Of a DNA stretch of 64,000 bases, positions 13,262-24,892 are shown one piece after another. This DNA is from Quillaja saponaria (taxonomy: Eukaryota; Streptophyta; Magnoliopsida; Fabales; Quillajaceae). A program made the translations under genes and the position numbers. A model generated the notes under the pieces. The model did no database searches, was not told the origin of the DNA, and saw only the letters and a list, made by a program, of their open reading frames with translations. The stretch covers positions 1,612,001 to 1,676,000 of the forward strand of contig CM055606.1 of assembly GCA_029379385.1 (NCBI GenBank). Direction: 5' to 3'. Every line of letters starts with the position of its first letter. The first letter of the stretch is position 1.

Positions 13262-13872
13262 ATGGGTCCCAAACTAACAGTGAGCTTGTTTTCATTCTCG
13301 TTCTTTCTCCTAATCCTTCTAGCCATATTATCATCTGTGCCGCCCACAATCTCAGGCAATGTGTTATCTATCAGAGAAGCCACTGTTGGTGATCTCCAAC
13401 TTGCATTCAAGTATAACAGACTCACGTCGACGCAACTCGTTGAGTTCTATCCGGAACAAATCCACAGACTCAACCCAATTTCTCATGGGATTACAGAGGT
13501 GAATCCAGACGCACTAGACTTGGCTGATAAAGCTGATCAAGAACGTAGAACTAAAGCACCTGAGTCTCTATCTAAGCTGCATGGCATTCCTTTGGTTGGA
13601 GTCCTAGGGGTGGACAAGGAAAGGTAATCACCAGCTTTTTGAGTAGTATTTTGATTATATGGTTATGGATCAAACAAGTATAATCTCTTTTAAATTCTCT
13701 TTTTTTTTTTAAATGCATCAAACAAGGCGTCAATCAAAATATATTATATATGTAACGAACTATATGGATAATCTACAGAGTGAACAAGAGATCTAGTTAA
13801 GTGTGAATGTGCAACAAAACATGTTTCCAAGTTGACAGTTTTGCACCTTGCAGAATGCTTACACAATCTTCG
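13262..13872 (+). pseudogene. Amidase pseudogene B (exon 1 with internal deletion)
   Basis: Exon 1 starts at ATG 13262 and keeps the hydrophobic N-terminus and the helix-rich DLQLAFKYNRLTS region. It then jumps from GIP straight to the end of exon 1. The exon is 362 bp, against 549 bp in D and E, so exactly 187 bp are missing. The loss shifts the frame and removes the catalytic Lys (K114 in copy D). The donor at 13624 and intron 1 survive up to the first bases of exon 2 (AATGCTTACACA). There the amidase stops and a minus-strand BSD-domain gene scrap begins. The gene cannot make an active amidase. Its upstream DNA pairs it with copy D. Confidence 0.92.
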
Positions 13873-14059
13873 TAATCTCGGAGACAATCTTGTTACCAGA
13901 AAGCTTCAAGATCCCGCTTTTAAATTTACCACCAATCTCAGCAAAATCGCTTTGAATTCCTGAAACAATAGCTTCATCGGACGTCTTTGGATCGGACTCC
14001 TGGCATATTTGGTCGGACTGGTTTGGCAGGATTAGAATCTGAGATCTGAGTTTGCTCAT
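13862..14059 (-). pseudogene. BSD-domain protein gene fragment (N-terminal linker)
   Basis: The minus strand reads a 66-residue segment with SDFAEIGGKFKSGI and LSGNK, resembling the region upstream of the BSD domain in plant BSD-domain proteins. It ends at a stop created at the junction with amidase B exon 2. A related but longer copy lies at 38349-38765, and that copy includes BSD-domain residues. The rest of the gene is absent. The family call is by memory of the motif and is strengthened by the second copy. Confidence 0.55.
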
Positions 14060-15489
14060 TGGCTATGGAGGACAGGAAAATTTCAAGTTGTCTGGCTTGA
14101 GGAGAGAGAAATAGTAATAATGACTACAGATAGTATTCATCAAAATCAATATTGAATGCGTTTTCAACTTGAATTATGAAATAGTTATTGATGAAAGTCA
14201 GGTTGGGTATCCACTCAATTCAATGCTAGTGGATCGGTTAGTACCCAACTTGTTGGATCAAGTTTTTAATTTATATCAAATCTGATTTATGAATCGATAG
14301 ATGGGTCTAGTCATCTATAATTCGGTTTTTTTTAACTCACAAATTTAATCAAGGTTTGTTTTTTTTATATATTTGTTTACTTGATATATTTTAATAAATT
14401 ACACAACTCTACATATATAAAATATATAAAAATGATTAATATCAAGAGTTGAAAAATTAGAAGAAATGAAAAACAAAAATAATTTAGGATAATAGCAAGA
14501 ATAATTTTTAAAAAAATTTACTTATATAATTTGTACAATTTATATAAGAAAATAAAAAACACATAAATTAAGGCTACTTTTTTTTTTCTTTTCAAACTCA
14601 TTTTTTTTTTAATCTAAGAAAATTTATTAATTATTTATTTAAATATTTATCTAAAAAATTTATTAGTTATTTACTTAAATAGTTGTTACAGGTCTATATA
14701 AGAAATTTGACTAAAAAATAGAACATTTATTATTCATCATTACCTATTGAACTTTAGATAACTTATTAAAGTAATATTTTAAAAATAAATTGATTAGTTT
14801 TTTTTTAGCTTATTATTTGCTTTTATTTTCACTAATATAAAAATTTAAAAGCATGAACAAGTTTTTTATTAAAAAAAGAGAGGAAGGAAATGGGTTGTGT
14901 CAGATCTATCAATAATGATTCATGAATCATATTGAATTGGTTGGATCAAATTTGATCCACTTTGCTTTTAGATCATGATAACCGACCCGGCCCGGTCAAT
15001 ATATAAAAAAAGAAGCTTTTATTGATTAAGTAATTTTAATATTTCATGGTTGTTTTTTTGGTCCAATTAAAGAAAAAGAAAAAAAAGAAAATTGTTAATA
15101 TTCACATACATTGGATATATATATATATATTTATTTATCTCTACTATACTAAAAGTCAGAATACTTTCATTTGAAATTTATTTTAAATATAAAATACCAT
15201 AATATACCCTTAGTATATAAATGTCATTTTTTTAAATTCGGGGGCTTTTAGGTAAAGTACACTAAGTTAGAGAGTTTTACTTACACACTTCAACCAGTTG
15301 CAGTTTGCTTTTCAAGATGAAATACTCACGTTTTTGTGGGAAAAAAACTTGATGGACTACGGTTCTCACCTTCATTCTCACATGATCCAAATCCTGCAGA
15401 GGCAGTTTCCTACTCCAAATTAGTTACAGTCTCTCTTCTAATTTCAAGTTTTTTTTTTTTTTTTTCCTCTTTCAACCCAGAATCTGCTA
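14060..15489. other. AT-rich spacer shared with block D
   Basis: No gene is supported. About 14.32-14.50 kb matches 39.75-39.91 kb, so block B and block D similarity extends past the BSD scraps. A (TA)n run lies near 15.12 kb. Confidence 0.5.
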
Positions 15490-15708
15490 TTTGATGAATA
15501 AGAGCATTGAAAACCTTTGAATCAATTTTGGAAACAGTGGGATGATTTCTCTATTGAATATTCTCAAAGTTCGTCTAACTTCATTGGTAATTGACAGGAA
15601 TTACTTGAACACCAATGAAACATCTTCCACATAGTGATGCGACCTTATTCGATTGATTATCAGTTCCCAGCATTCAGTAGGTAAACGAAGCATCTTACTT
15701 TTCTCCAT
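15490..15708 (-). pseudogene. F-box/LRR protein gene 5' fragment
   Basis: From an ATG at 15708 the minus strand encodes MEKSKMLRLPTECWELI and continues with VEDVSLVFK. A TAA at 15601-15603 interrupts it, and the same frame goes on as FLSITNEVRRTL and IIPLFPKLIQRF. This order fits an N-terminal F-box (LP..CWELI...SLV.K.FLSITN) followed by the start of an LRR region, as in plant F-box/LRR proteins that recruit substrates to SCF ubiquitin ligases. The TAA sits where CAA (Gln) would fit. Only about 70 residues remain before the frame ends, so the LRR domain is missing. It is a pseudogene scrap on the strand opposite to the amidases. Confidence 0.65.
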
Positions 15709-17700
15709 TGCATTTTTCTTTGTAGTGCAGAAGTGCAGATTTGATTTATTTTCCACATTTGGATAATTGGGTGCTCCAATAGTGCAGGAAAGATTTGTTT
15801 CTCTACACATTCTTAAAGGATAATACATGAAGGGATATGCATATGACTATACTAGTCAGATTTTGGTATCATTATCTCAAATGTAAACACCAACTCAATA
15901 TTACAAGGGAATTGGCACTTTGGCCAGGACCATTATCTATCCCTCATGTCAAGTGACTAGCCAACGTAGATATGTATTATATAAATGGATTCAGTTTGCA
16001 GATAAAAGTACTTCTATTCACAATTTAGGGTAAAACTGACACCAGCCCACTTGAAAGGGTCTTTGCAGTTGGAATTGTTAGCAGGTTTACTTTGTGAATA
16101 TATTAAACATAGAGGCAAGATAATGGCTCAAGAGGAAATTTGTACCTTTGACGTACTTTACATAATAATTTATTACTATTGATTTATTTTATATTTAAAT
16201 CTTATAACATATTAAACACACAATATTTCATCATCCTTATATATTTTTATAGTTTTTCAAGTGTCAAGAGTTTATCTATAGAGAGATATGTAAGGAACTA
16301 AACCTCATAAACATAAGGTAAACTTACTATATAAGATAACATAAATTTCTTAGCTTTTCAAATTCTTAATTGTTTATATAACAATGATTATATGAAGAGT
16401 TTGTCATCTCTATAATTTCACATGCTAATAGAGGGAGTGCGCACGTGAAGAACTTATACATAATAGCAAAGTATGTCCCAAGTAGAACTTGACATGCTGG
16501 TACATGAGTATGTGCGAAAACAAACTTACGCATTATTAGAACAGTATTCACCAAAAAAATAAATCATCTTTTTCTTAAAAAAAGAAATAATCAACGCACT
16601 CGCGAGAGGATGCTAGTATATAATATATATATATATATATATTCTTAACTTCTAGCTGACTCTGTTTTAATAATATTCGGCAAGTTAGCTTTTGAATATG
16701 CCTTAGAATTCCGTGCATATGAATACCAATTTTCTTGGGAAATTATAAATTCTTGTTTACTAACTAGCTAATAGATTAAAAAATTTACTTTCCGGGCTAA
16801 TAGAGGGAAGTGCACGCTTGAAGAACTTACACATTATAGAAGAGTACGTCTCCAGTAAAATTTGACATGTTGGTATATGAGTATGTGTGAAAACAAACTT
16901 ACGCACTATTAGAATAGTATTCACAAAAATTCTAAAATAAAATAATCTAAACATACACGAGACGGTGAGAATGCTAGTATATTATATATATATATTATTA
17001 ACTTCTAGCTGACTCTGTTTTATTATTTGTTCAGCAAGTTACCTTTTGAATCTGCCTTACAATTCCGTGCATGAATACCAATTTTCTTTGGAAATTAGAA
17101 ATTCTTGTTTACTAACTAGCTAATAGATTATAATTGACTTTCGGGGCTTCATGCGCTTAATTAATAATTAGATATTTTAATTAAATATTAGACGATGAGG
17201 AGGAGGAGAAGAAGAATATAAGCACACATTTTAAAAAAAAGAGGTAAACTACTATGCAAGACATGTTAAAATAAAAAATTTTCATTTTAGAAATTTGAAT
17301 ATCATGCCAAAAAGAAGTCAACTATATCAAAAACTTAAAATAGTATTACTATTATATTGTGAAACATTTAGTAGCACTAAATCAATTAAAAAAAAAATAT
17401 CAATTAACATACAAAACATACTAAAATTATAAAATTCAATACCAAGAAATAAAAAGAAGAAGAATTTGCATGGACTATAATCAATATTTTTCTATTATTG
17501 TAACACATTGGAGCATCACTCTTGAAACTAACGAATGAATAATAAAACAAGACATTACGTTGGGCACCGCCAACAAATTTGAAGAATACCAATATTAATT
17601 CAGCGAGTTAGATTTTGAATCTTGAATTCTGTCCATTGAATGCCAATTTTCTAGGGAAAAAAGAAAAGAAAAGTAAACTATGCCAAAAGCTTAAAATAGT
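15709..17700. other. Spacer with partial tandem duplication
   Basis: No gene is supported. A roughly 370-bp unit is present at about 16.42-16.75 and 16.79-17.11 kb. Each has a GAGGGA/GTGC segment, a (TA)n run and a TTCTAGCTGACTCTGTTTTA segment. A weaker third copy of its end lies near 17.60-17.66 kb. Open frames here arise from this repeat. Confidence 0.55.
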
Positions 17701-17703
17701 AGC

Positions 17704-17812
17704 TTGATTGAGTACGGCCAAGACGTCATGTTGCAGCTCAACCAACAAATGGAATTGGAAAAGCAGAGAAGGTAGCGCTGGCAGGATTTATTGAGATCGC
17801 CTATTTGATATC
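17704..17812 (+). pseudogene. Amidase last-exon scrap (block C left end)
   Basis: Short remnant of the start of exon 5 (GATTGAGTACGGCCAAGAC...), joined by an internal deletion to ATTGAGATCGCCTAT from near the exon end. The equivalent in block E is at 44444-44590. Confidence 0.75.
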
Positions 17813-18500
17813 AATTTTTAAATATGAAATGGTATATATATTGTTTTTAAATAAAATAAAAATATTTATGGATAGGTAAAGTAATAAAAAGATAATATAA
17901 TTGAGGAAATTTATATATTTCTTAGTTTTTATTATTATTTTTTTAAATTTTATATTATTAATTAATATTATTACTTAGATTTATGTTATTATTTCTTATT
18001 TCTTATTTTTATATATATTTTTTATTAATATTAATATTTAGTTAATATTACTTAACTAATTTATTTATTTATTTTAAATTAATTAATTAATTATAATAAT
18101 ATTATATTATTTTTATTTATTTTATATTTTATTATTTAATATGATATGAAGAGTATTTTTATCATTTGACTAAACTAAATATATTTATTATTTAGTTTAT
18201 ATTGTTATTATTTTAATTATCTACAACTTTTTATTGAATTACTTATTTAATGTGAGATAAGGGTAGTTTTTGTCGTTTAAATAAACTAAACTGATTTTAT
18301 AAAACTAGAAATGAGAAATTTTACCCTTACGTGGGTTTGAGAATTCATACAACTTTTATAGAATAAAATGACCGGAATGAAATAATCATTTCGAGGTTAA
18401 ATATGTACTAAACGAAATAATGTTAGTTTCATGGTATTATACTTGAAATGGAATGTCTATTTTCATACATAACAAACTAGTCCCAAGATTAGAAAGCCTA
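17813..18500. other. Very AT-rich spacer repeated in block E
   Basis: Nothing coding. It matches 44.63-45.35 kb and again 45.84-46.55 kb. Confidence 0.6.
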
Positions 18501-18720
18501 CTCCACTAATTAAAAATTTGAAGCTTTAAAACAAGCTTCAATGTTGTATTAATTGAGACTTCTAGCAATGAAATAAGAGAATTGTTGTCACACAATTAAG
18601 GAAAGGACATTGATCTACAATGTAATATGAATAATTTTGTCTCTCAGAAATTAGTCTGTGAGACTAATGAACATGCCATTGATGAAGTTATTTCTTGGTC
18701 ACCTTACCTTTTTTTTTTAT
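18500..18720 (+). repeat. Orphan amidase 3' tail
   Basis: It begins with the AAATTTGAAGCTTTAAAACAAGC end of the amidase coding region and continues into the shared tail. No exons precede it except the scrap at 17.7 kb. Confidence 0.7.
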
Positions 18721-18959
18721 CTCCACCATTAAAATAAAAAGACATAATTATTTATTTTTATTAATTTAAATTCTCATCATCATTGGTGATGATTTTTTTT
18801 TTCTTATACCATCGTTTGGACCCACTTTCATGGATTTAATTATTTTTTATTGGTTTTATCTTTATATATAAAATTTTTAAAATTGAAAATTAATTTATTT
18901 TGAAAAAAATTATGTATAAACAAAAAATAAATTTTAATTAAAATATTTCTATGAGTGAT

Positions 18960-19145
18960 TAGCCAGGACTATTGAAGAATCTTGATTCTGCTCCTGGTGC
19001 CAGTGGTAGTAACTCTGGTATGTGCTGATGAATAGATACAAATTTCTTCCAAAAATGTTAAATCCGTCCTTAACAATAGAAGGATAAAGATGCCAGAAGA
19101 ATTTTGGGTTAGTTTGGATCATGTTAAAGTGATCAGTACACAATA
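18960..19145 (+). other. Exon-like segment shared with 47.10-47.28 kb
   Basis: This stretch is less AT-rich than its surroundings and closely matches 47100-47285. In the block E copy one frame reads through FKKVKSVLNNLRIKIPEEFQ and then meets a splice-donor-like CAG/GTTAGT. Here the same frame carries a TAG and the matching bases read TGG/GTTAGT. I do not recognise the protein. It may be a captured exon, or part of the old amidase intergenic region that happens to be open. Confidence 0.35.
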
Positions 19146-19159
19146 CTATTTTTTTTCTC

Positions 19160-20140
19160 TATATTTTTTTCCTGGTACTTGCATCAAGTCAATTAAAAAG
19201 CATCACGGCTTATTAATTGACATAAATTTCTTTTTTTTTTAAAACACTCCTATTTACCCTATTTAACTTATCTAGTTTAATATTTATAATTTCTTTTTCC
19301 TATGTCTATGTTTTTAGAATTCTACCATATAAGAATTGTAGAGGATCCAAATCCTATGTTTTTGAAGAATTTCAAAATTTATATTTTAACTTTTAAGTTC
19401 CCTTCTCCCTTTATATTTTTCACCCAATATTCTTTGAGTTTATTATTATTATTTGGTGAATTTAATTTTATTATTAGACTATACAATCTTAACAAGACAA
19501 ACTTAAAATTAATATGCAACAATAGTTACTCTAAGAAAAAAGGACATCCAAATATTTTATTTTAATAAAAAAATAAAGTTTTTTTAAGGTGAATAATTGT
19601 AGGAGTAAAACGAAAATAATTGAAAAAATATATATATTAGAATTTTATTTTTGGTTAGAAAATATTTTATAATTTTAAGGTGAATTGAAAATAAATACCT
19701 AAACAGATGAAGAGTTTAGGAAAAGCAATCTGGTAAAAAAAATAAATAAAAAATAAAAATCTTAAGAAAATCAGATTAGAAAAAAGAAATAATAAAATGT
19801 GAATATCCGATATAGGAAGAAGATTTCTAAAGGAAAAATAATAAAAAACTTACAAATGAAACAAATTCAAGAGTTTAGAAAAAGTAGTCCAGCAAATAAA
19901 AATTAGACATATGAAAGAGAAATAATAAATATTAGATAAGATAAGTGCCTAATCTAGTTCGGGTCAAAAGAGCAATGCGGTTATTGATTCTCCCAAAGAG
20001 AGGTCTTTAGAATTCAAACATTTGGCCTTTTTCTGAAATTGTAATTCACATATCTCTATAACCTAACCACTTTTGGATAGAATAAATAAATATATTTGAA
20101 GAAAAAGGAACCTCATACCAATTAATAGATTATTTATGAT
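19160..20140. mobile_element. About 1-kb insertion specific to block C
   Basis: The equivalent point in block E (about 47.35 kb) lacks this DNA. Its left part (near 19.23 kb) matches about 1.65 kb in the same orientation. Its CTTAACAAGACAAACTTAAA region matches about 1.91-2.03 kb in inverted orientation. That fits an element with long inverted ends. No coding domain was recognised and exact termini were not fixed. Confidence 0.4.
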
Positions 20141-20714
20141 TTAAAAAAGTTAGTTGTGATGAAAAGAACTTTGGCTATTCTTGTTTTTGTTTTGTTTCTT
20201 TTATATACCACTATTCAAAATTTTAGGAATTTCTTTTGATGCTTGTACGAAAAGAGAATAAAATAATAACCTCATTTCTCCACTTGAAATTTATTAAAAC
20301 GATCAAATGAAGGAAACTTAATTAGTCTCCTTAAAAAGTGTAAAGAAATGCACCGATTACGACATGTCATTTAAAAATGACATTTTGTGTACATTAACCT
20401 AGATGGAGAGAAAGTCTTCTCTCGGATCATTCTATTAGGTACGTTAAGTACGTTTTTCACTTTTGAAATTTGACATTTGGTTTATAGCAAGATATTCATT
20501 CATCTTCTAATAGTCACATAATCACGAAAACGATCCCTTAATTTTTATTTTTATTTTAAATTGTTTGAACAAGAAAATAGTGTTAATTTAAATTGATCTT
20601 AACTTTTTTTTAAGTTTTTTGAACTTTTTAAATATGTAAACTAATTTGATATTGTAAGTTTTTAATTATCACGTTTTTTTAATACAATACACATGACTTT
20701 TAAATTTTAAATTA

Positions 20715-21060
20715 GTATTTAAGTTTGAAGCTTTAGAACAAAGCTTGATTGTTGTAGTAATTGAGACTTAACAATGAAATAAGAGCATTGTTGTCACAAT
20801 CAAGGAAAAGGAAATTGATCAAAAATGTGATATGAATAATTTTGACACTGAGAAATTAGTCTGTGAGACTGAAGAAACAACTAAGGTACTAGATTTTCTA
20901 TTTCTCAGTATCTGTTTATCTGTTCCAACTTCATTCAACTGTTCCAACTTCTTAAAGTATCAAAGTTGAATGAAGTTATTTTTTGGCCGCCACACCTTTT
21001 TATATTGCATAATTGTGGTCATGTGCTCTAGCAAGAATAAAGGGTATTAAGGTAGATACC
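20715..21060 (+). repeat. Orphan amidase 3' tail upstream of copy C
   Basis: It contains TTTGAAGCTTTAGAACAAAGC and the shared downstream words. It ends about 130 bp before the start region of amidase C. Confidence 0.65.
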
Positions 21061-21131
21061 CACTATAAAGTAATTACTAAAAGAATCAGTTTCACACTGC
21101 AAAGGATAAATCACTCATCGTTTCAGTGATC

Positions 21132-21138
21132 TATAAAA
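21132..21138 (+). promoter_or_regulatory. TATA box of amidase C
   Basis: TATAAAA lies 57 bp before the ATG, in the same context and spacing as in copies D and E. Confidence 0.6.
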
Positions 21139-21188
21139 CAATAAGCACACCATATGTTTGCGAATATATCTGAACAATAATTGTAATC

Positions 21189-23334
21189 ATGGCACCAACC
21201 TAACAGTGAGCTTCTTTTCATTCTTGTTCTTTCTCCCAATCCTTCTAGCCATATTATCATTTGTGCCACCCAGAGTCTCAGGCAATGGGTTCTCTATCAG
21301 AGAAGCCACCGTTAGAGATCTCCAACTGGCATTCAAGCACAACAGACTCACGTCGAGGCAACTCGTTGAGTTCTATCTGGAACAAATCCACAGACTCAAC
21401 CCAATTCTTCATGGGATCACAGAGGTGAATCCAGACGCACTAGACTTGGCTGATAAAGCTGATCAAGAACGTAGAACTAAAGCACCTGAATCTCTATCTA
21501 GGCTGCATGGCATTCCTATTGTTCTCAAGGATAACATTGCAACCAAGGATAAGATGAATACCACAGCTGGCTCGTTTGCACTTCTCGGTTCAGTTGTGCC
21601 ACGGGATGCTGGCGTGGTAACCAGGTTGAGAAAAGCTGGAGCTATCATTCTGGGGAGGGCCAGCATGAGTGAGTGGTCTTATTTAAGGTCGAGCACTGCA
21701 CCCTTAGGTTGGAGTCCTAGGGGTGGACAAGGAAAGGTAATCACCAGCTTTTTGATTAATATTTTGATTATATGAATATGCATCAAGCAAGTATAATCTC
21801 TTTTAAACTCTCTCGTTTTCTAATGCATCAAAAAACAAGGGGTGAATCAGAATGTATGTGACAAAGTATACGGATAATCTATAGAGTGAACAAGAGATTT
21901 AGGTAAGTGTGAATGTGCAACAAAACATGTTTCCAAGTTAACAGTTTTGCACCTTGCAGAATCCTTACACATTGGGTAGTCCATGCGGGTCTAGTAGTGG
22001 CTCAGCAATATCAGTCGCAGCAAATATGGCAGCACTGTCATTGGGTGTTGAGACTGATGACTCCATTATATGTCCATCCAGTAGGAACTCTGTTGTGGGC
22101 ATCAGACCGACAGTTGGTCTCACAAGTAGATCAGGAGTAGTCGCAGTTTCTCCAAGACAAGACACAGTTGGGTAAGTTAATTATAAATACACATCTGGCT
22201 TCACTAAGCTTACTTCCTTTTTGGTTGGAAAGCATTTTGACCAAGTTTCAGAGTAATAACATTTCATTCGTTAGTGTTTAACTACGAAGGAAATGTCTGA
22301 TTGTTTGTCATCTGTGTTGGATGGAACAGACCGATTTGCAGGACAGTATCAGATGCAGCTTACGTTCTTGAAGCCATTGCAGGTGTTGACATGCATGATC
22401 ATGCTACAATTAAAGCATCAAAGTACATCCCAAAAGGAGGGTATGCAAAATTTCTAAGAATTGATGGGCTAAGAGGAAAGAGATTAGGTGTAGTGAGAGA
22501 TTTCGAGAACCTTCTTCATCTTAACCCCGGCGGTGAAAGTGCTTCCATAGAGACTTTCCAGCAAAATCTAAACACATTAAGGTAATAACAATCACTTTGC
22601 CCATTTCAATAATTCAATTACTAGTCCAAATGAATTGTTTTTATTCTAAAATAACCATCTTCTTTCTGCAAATTCAGGCAAAGAGGTGCAATCCTGGTGG
22701 ATGATTTGAAATTAAATAACATCACTGAATTATATTTCACTGACTATGGTGAACTAGTTGCACTGAGAGCTGAATTCAAATTATCCTTGAATGCCTACCT
22801 AAAAGAGTTAATTGCCTCCCCTGTGCGATCCTTGGCGGATGCAATAGAATTCAACAAGAATAACCCAGTATTGGTTAGTACCCTAAGCCCAGAATGCCCT
22901 CCTCATATCTATATGTGGGTTCAAGGTTCTATGCATGAATATATCACTAACCCTAAATGTAATTGCAATTACAGGAAAAGATTGAGTATGGACAAGACAT
23001 CATGTTGCAAGCCCAAGCAACAAATGGAATTGAAAAAGCGGAGAAGGCAGCTCGGCAAAATTTAAAAAGACTGACCAAAAATGGGTTTGTGAAGTTAATG
23101 AAAAAGAATAAGCTAGATGCATTGGTGAGTCCAGTTGACAGTACGGCTAGAATCCTTGCAATTGGGGGTTTCCCTGGAATAAGTGTCCCTTCAGGATATA
23201 CCAAAGATGGGCCATTTGGTATTTGCTTTGGAGGATTAAAGGGATCAGAGCCGAAGCTTATCGAGATTGCCTACGGCTTTGAGCAAGCCACTAAGATAAG
23301 AAAGCCTCCTCCATATAAAAAATTGAAGCTTTAG
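21189..23334 (+). pseudogene. Amidase C: full exon set, start codon frameshifted
   Basis: This is a secreted amidase-signature gene with exons 21189-21736, 21960-22171, 22330-22581, 22678-22873 and 22975-23334, all with GT..AG introns. All but exon 1 have the same length as in D and E. Exon 1 is 548 bp, one base short. The sequence after the ATG reads ATGGCACCAACCTAA, whereas copy E has ATGGGTACCAACC. The initiator frame therefore stops after four codons. The rest of exon 1 is open in the amidase frame, but with no upstream in-frame ATG. The first internal Met follows the catalytic Lys. Beyond this every codon is open and the K..SS..S active-site residues are kept. Loss looks recent, or is a sequencing error. 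A rare non-AUG start cannot be excluded. Confidence 0.85.
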
Positions 23335-23465
23335 AACAAGCTCAGTTTTAATATTAATTGAGACTTCTAGCAAGGAAATAAGAGCATTTTGCTCACAATA
23401 AGAATATAAGTTTGATCAAGTAATGTAATATGAATCATGTAGATCCTTACAATTTAATATCAGTA
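23335..23465 (+). other. Amidase C 3' region
   Basis: Shared tail after the TAG stop, very similar to the DNA after copies A, D and E. No single poly(A) signal was assigned. Confidence 0.5.
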
Positions 23466-23737
23466 AGCTTTGAAAAGTTGATGAAAGACAATAGGCTTGA
23501 TGTATTGGTCAATTGGTGACTCCTTGTGCTTCTGTTGATCTGTCCACTCTATTGGAAGAATCCCTGGAATCACTATCACTGCAGAACACGACAGTAAGGG
23601 AATTACTTCTAAATTTAATTTGGGGACTACAGGGTCCTATTCAAAATGCATTTTGCTCTGAGCAAGCAACAAAGATCAGGAACAGGAAGCCCTCTTCAAA
23701 CCTTGAAGGCTTAAAGCAGCCTCCACTCATATTTTAA
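23466..23737 (+). pseudogene. Relict of a divergent amidase last exon
   Basis: The frame reads FEKLMKDNRLDVLV and then breaks at a TGA. Pieces of GIPGI and AEHDSKGI follow in shifted frames. These align with KLMKKNKLDALV...GGFPGISVP of the intact last exon but are too different to come from copies A-F. The same relict follows amidase E at 50222-50500, and part is fused to copy F at 32935. It is therefore an older second gene type in the array, now dead. Confidence 0.65.
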
Positions 23738-24234
23738 CTAATAAGAAGCTTAAATTTGTTGGAATGTTTGTTGTTGTAATCAGTGTTTACATGTCAATAT
23801 GTTATCAAGTAATAGATCCTCTTAATTTAGAGTTGAGTTAACTTATGGTACGAAAGAACTGCAAAGCACTAGATGCATAGTGGCGTAGTGCATACTCAAT
23901 ATCAAATCAAACGCTATAAACATAAAAAATGTAACTGAATAAGTATTTTTCAACTCGATACAAGCCATGATAAACAATAGTAAAAATATTGAATTTTTTC
24001 TAACAATTTAAGAAATCCTGTATGGTATCAGTATTTATTATGTGCCCACTAGATAAAAGACAGTATGCCTACAAAGGGATGTTATTTATTTTCTTAAAAT
24101 GAATAGTATGTGGGCACTATTTTCATGTGTTTATTGCACGCACCCATTCAAAAACTAAAAAATAAATTCCAAAGCTAATTATGATCATGAAGGGCGTTAT
24201 AGATCTGGTAGCAAGTTAAGAAGCAAAAAATTGG
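23738..24234. other. Spacer between relict exon and dirigent promoter
   Basis: It matches about 50.50-51.06 kb in block E. Nothing coding was seen. Confidence 0.5.
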
Positions 24235-24805
24235 CCAAAATGAATGAAATGCTGCAATAAAGCATTGCCAATTTCACAGAGTATTTAAGTGAATGTGGAT
24301 CAAAGGAGGGAATGGAAATGGGTAATGGGTAATGTATCAAATCAAAAACATTCATTGTGTCTCCATGAGTTACTCACTTTCCCTCCTCTCCCTGTCCATT
24401 TTTACACCATTTTCTTCTTTGTTTGCCATTCTAATAAAACCGTTTCCAAAAATAAAATAAAACCCTTGATTTATAAAGAAAATTCAATGAACAATTCCTT
24501 AATTTTCTATCAAAAATTTGGCAGAAATGAATGCAATGCTGCAATAAAAGCATTGCCAATTTCACAGAGTATTCAAGTGAATGTGGATCAAAGGGAGGGA
24601 CAATGGGTAATGTATCAAATCAAAAAACATTCATTGTGTCTCCATGAGTTACTCATTTTCCCTCCTCTGAGTCCTCTCCCTGTCCATTTTTACACCATTT
24701 TCTTCTTTGTTTGCCATTCCAAAAAAACCGTTTCCAGAAATAAAATAAAACCCTTGATTTATAATGAAAATTCAATTCACAATTCCTTAATTTTCTATCA
24801 AAAAA
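24235..24805 (+). repeat. Tandem duplication (287-bp period) upstream of dirigent gene
   Basis: Two adjacent copies begin near 24241 and 24528. Each has TGAATG(A/C)AATGCTGCAATAAA, a CATTCATTGTGTCTCCATGAG segment, a pyrimidine-rich stretch and AAACCCTTGATTTATAA. Block E has a single copy (about 51.06-51.35 kb) before its broken dirigent gene. A 213-codon open frame across the duplication is a by-product of the repeat, not a gene. Confidence 0.8.
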
Positions 24806-24885
24806 ATTGGCAAGTAAATCAGAAACAATTATTGCCTTATAGACAAGTTTCAAGGAATAAAGTAATTAAAGACATGAAATTTATC

Positions 24886-24892
24886 TATAAAA
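24886..24892 (+). promoter_or_regulatory. TATA box of dirigent gene
   Basis: TATAAAA lies 61 bp before the ATG. The block E pseudogene has TATACAA at this site. Confidence 0.6.

Noticed and set aside
21158..21775. Amidase C starting at a TTG upstream of the lost ATG
   Set aside because: The open frame needs a non-ATG start, and the added N-terminal residues are the translated leader. The sister copies show the true start at the shifted ATG.
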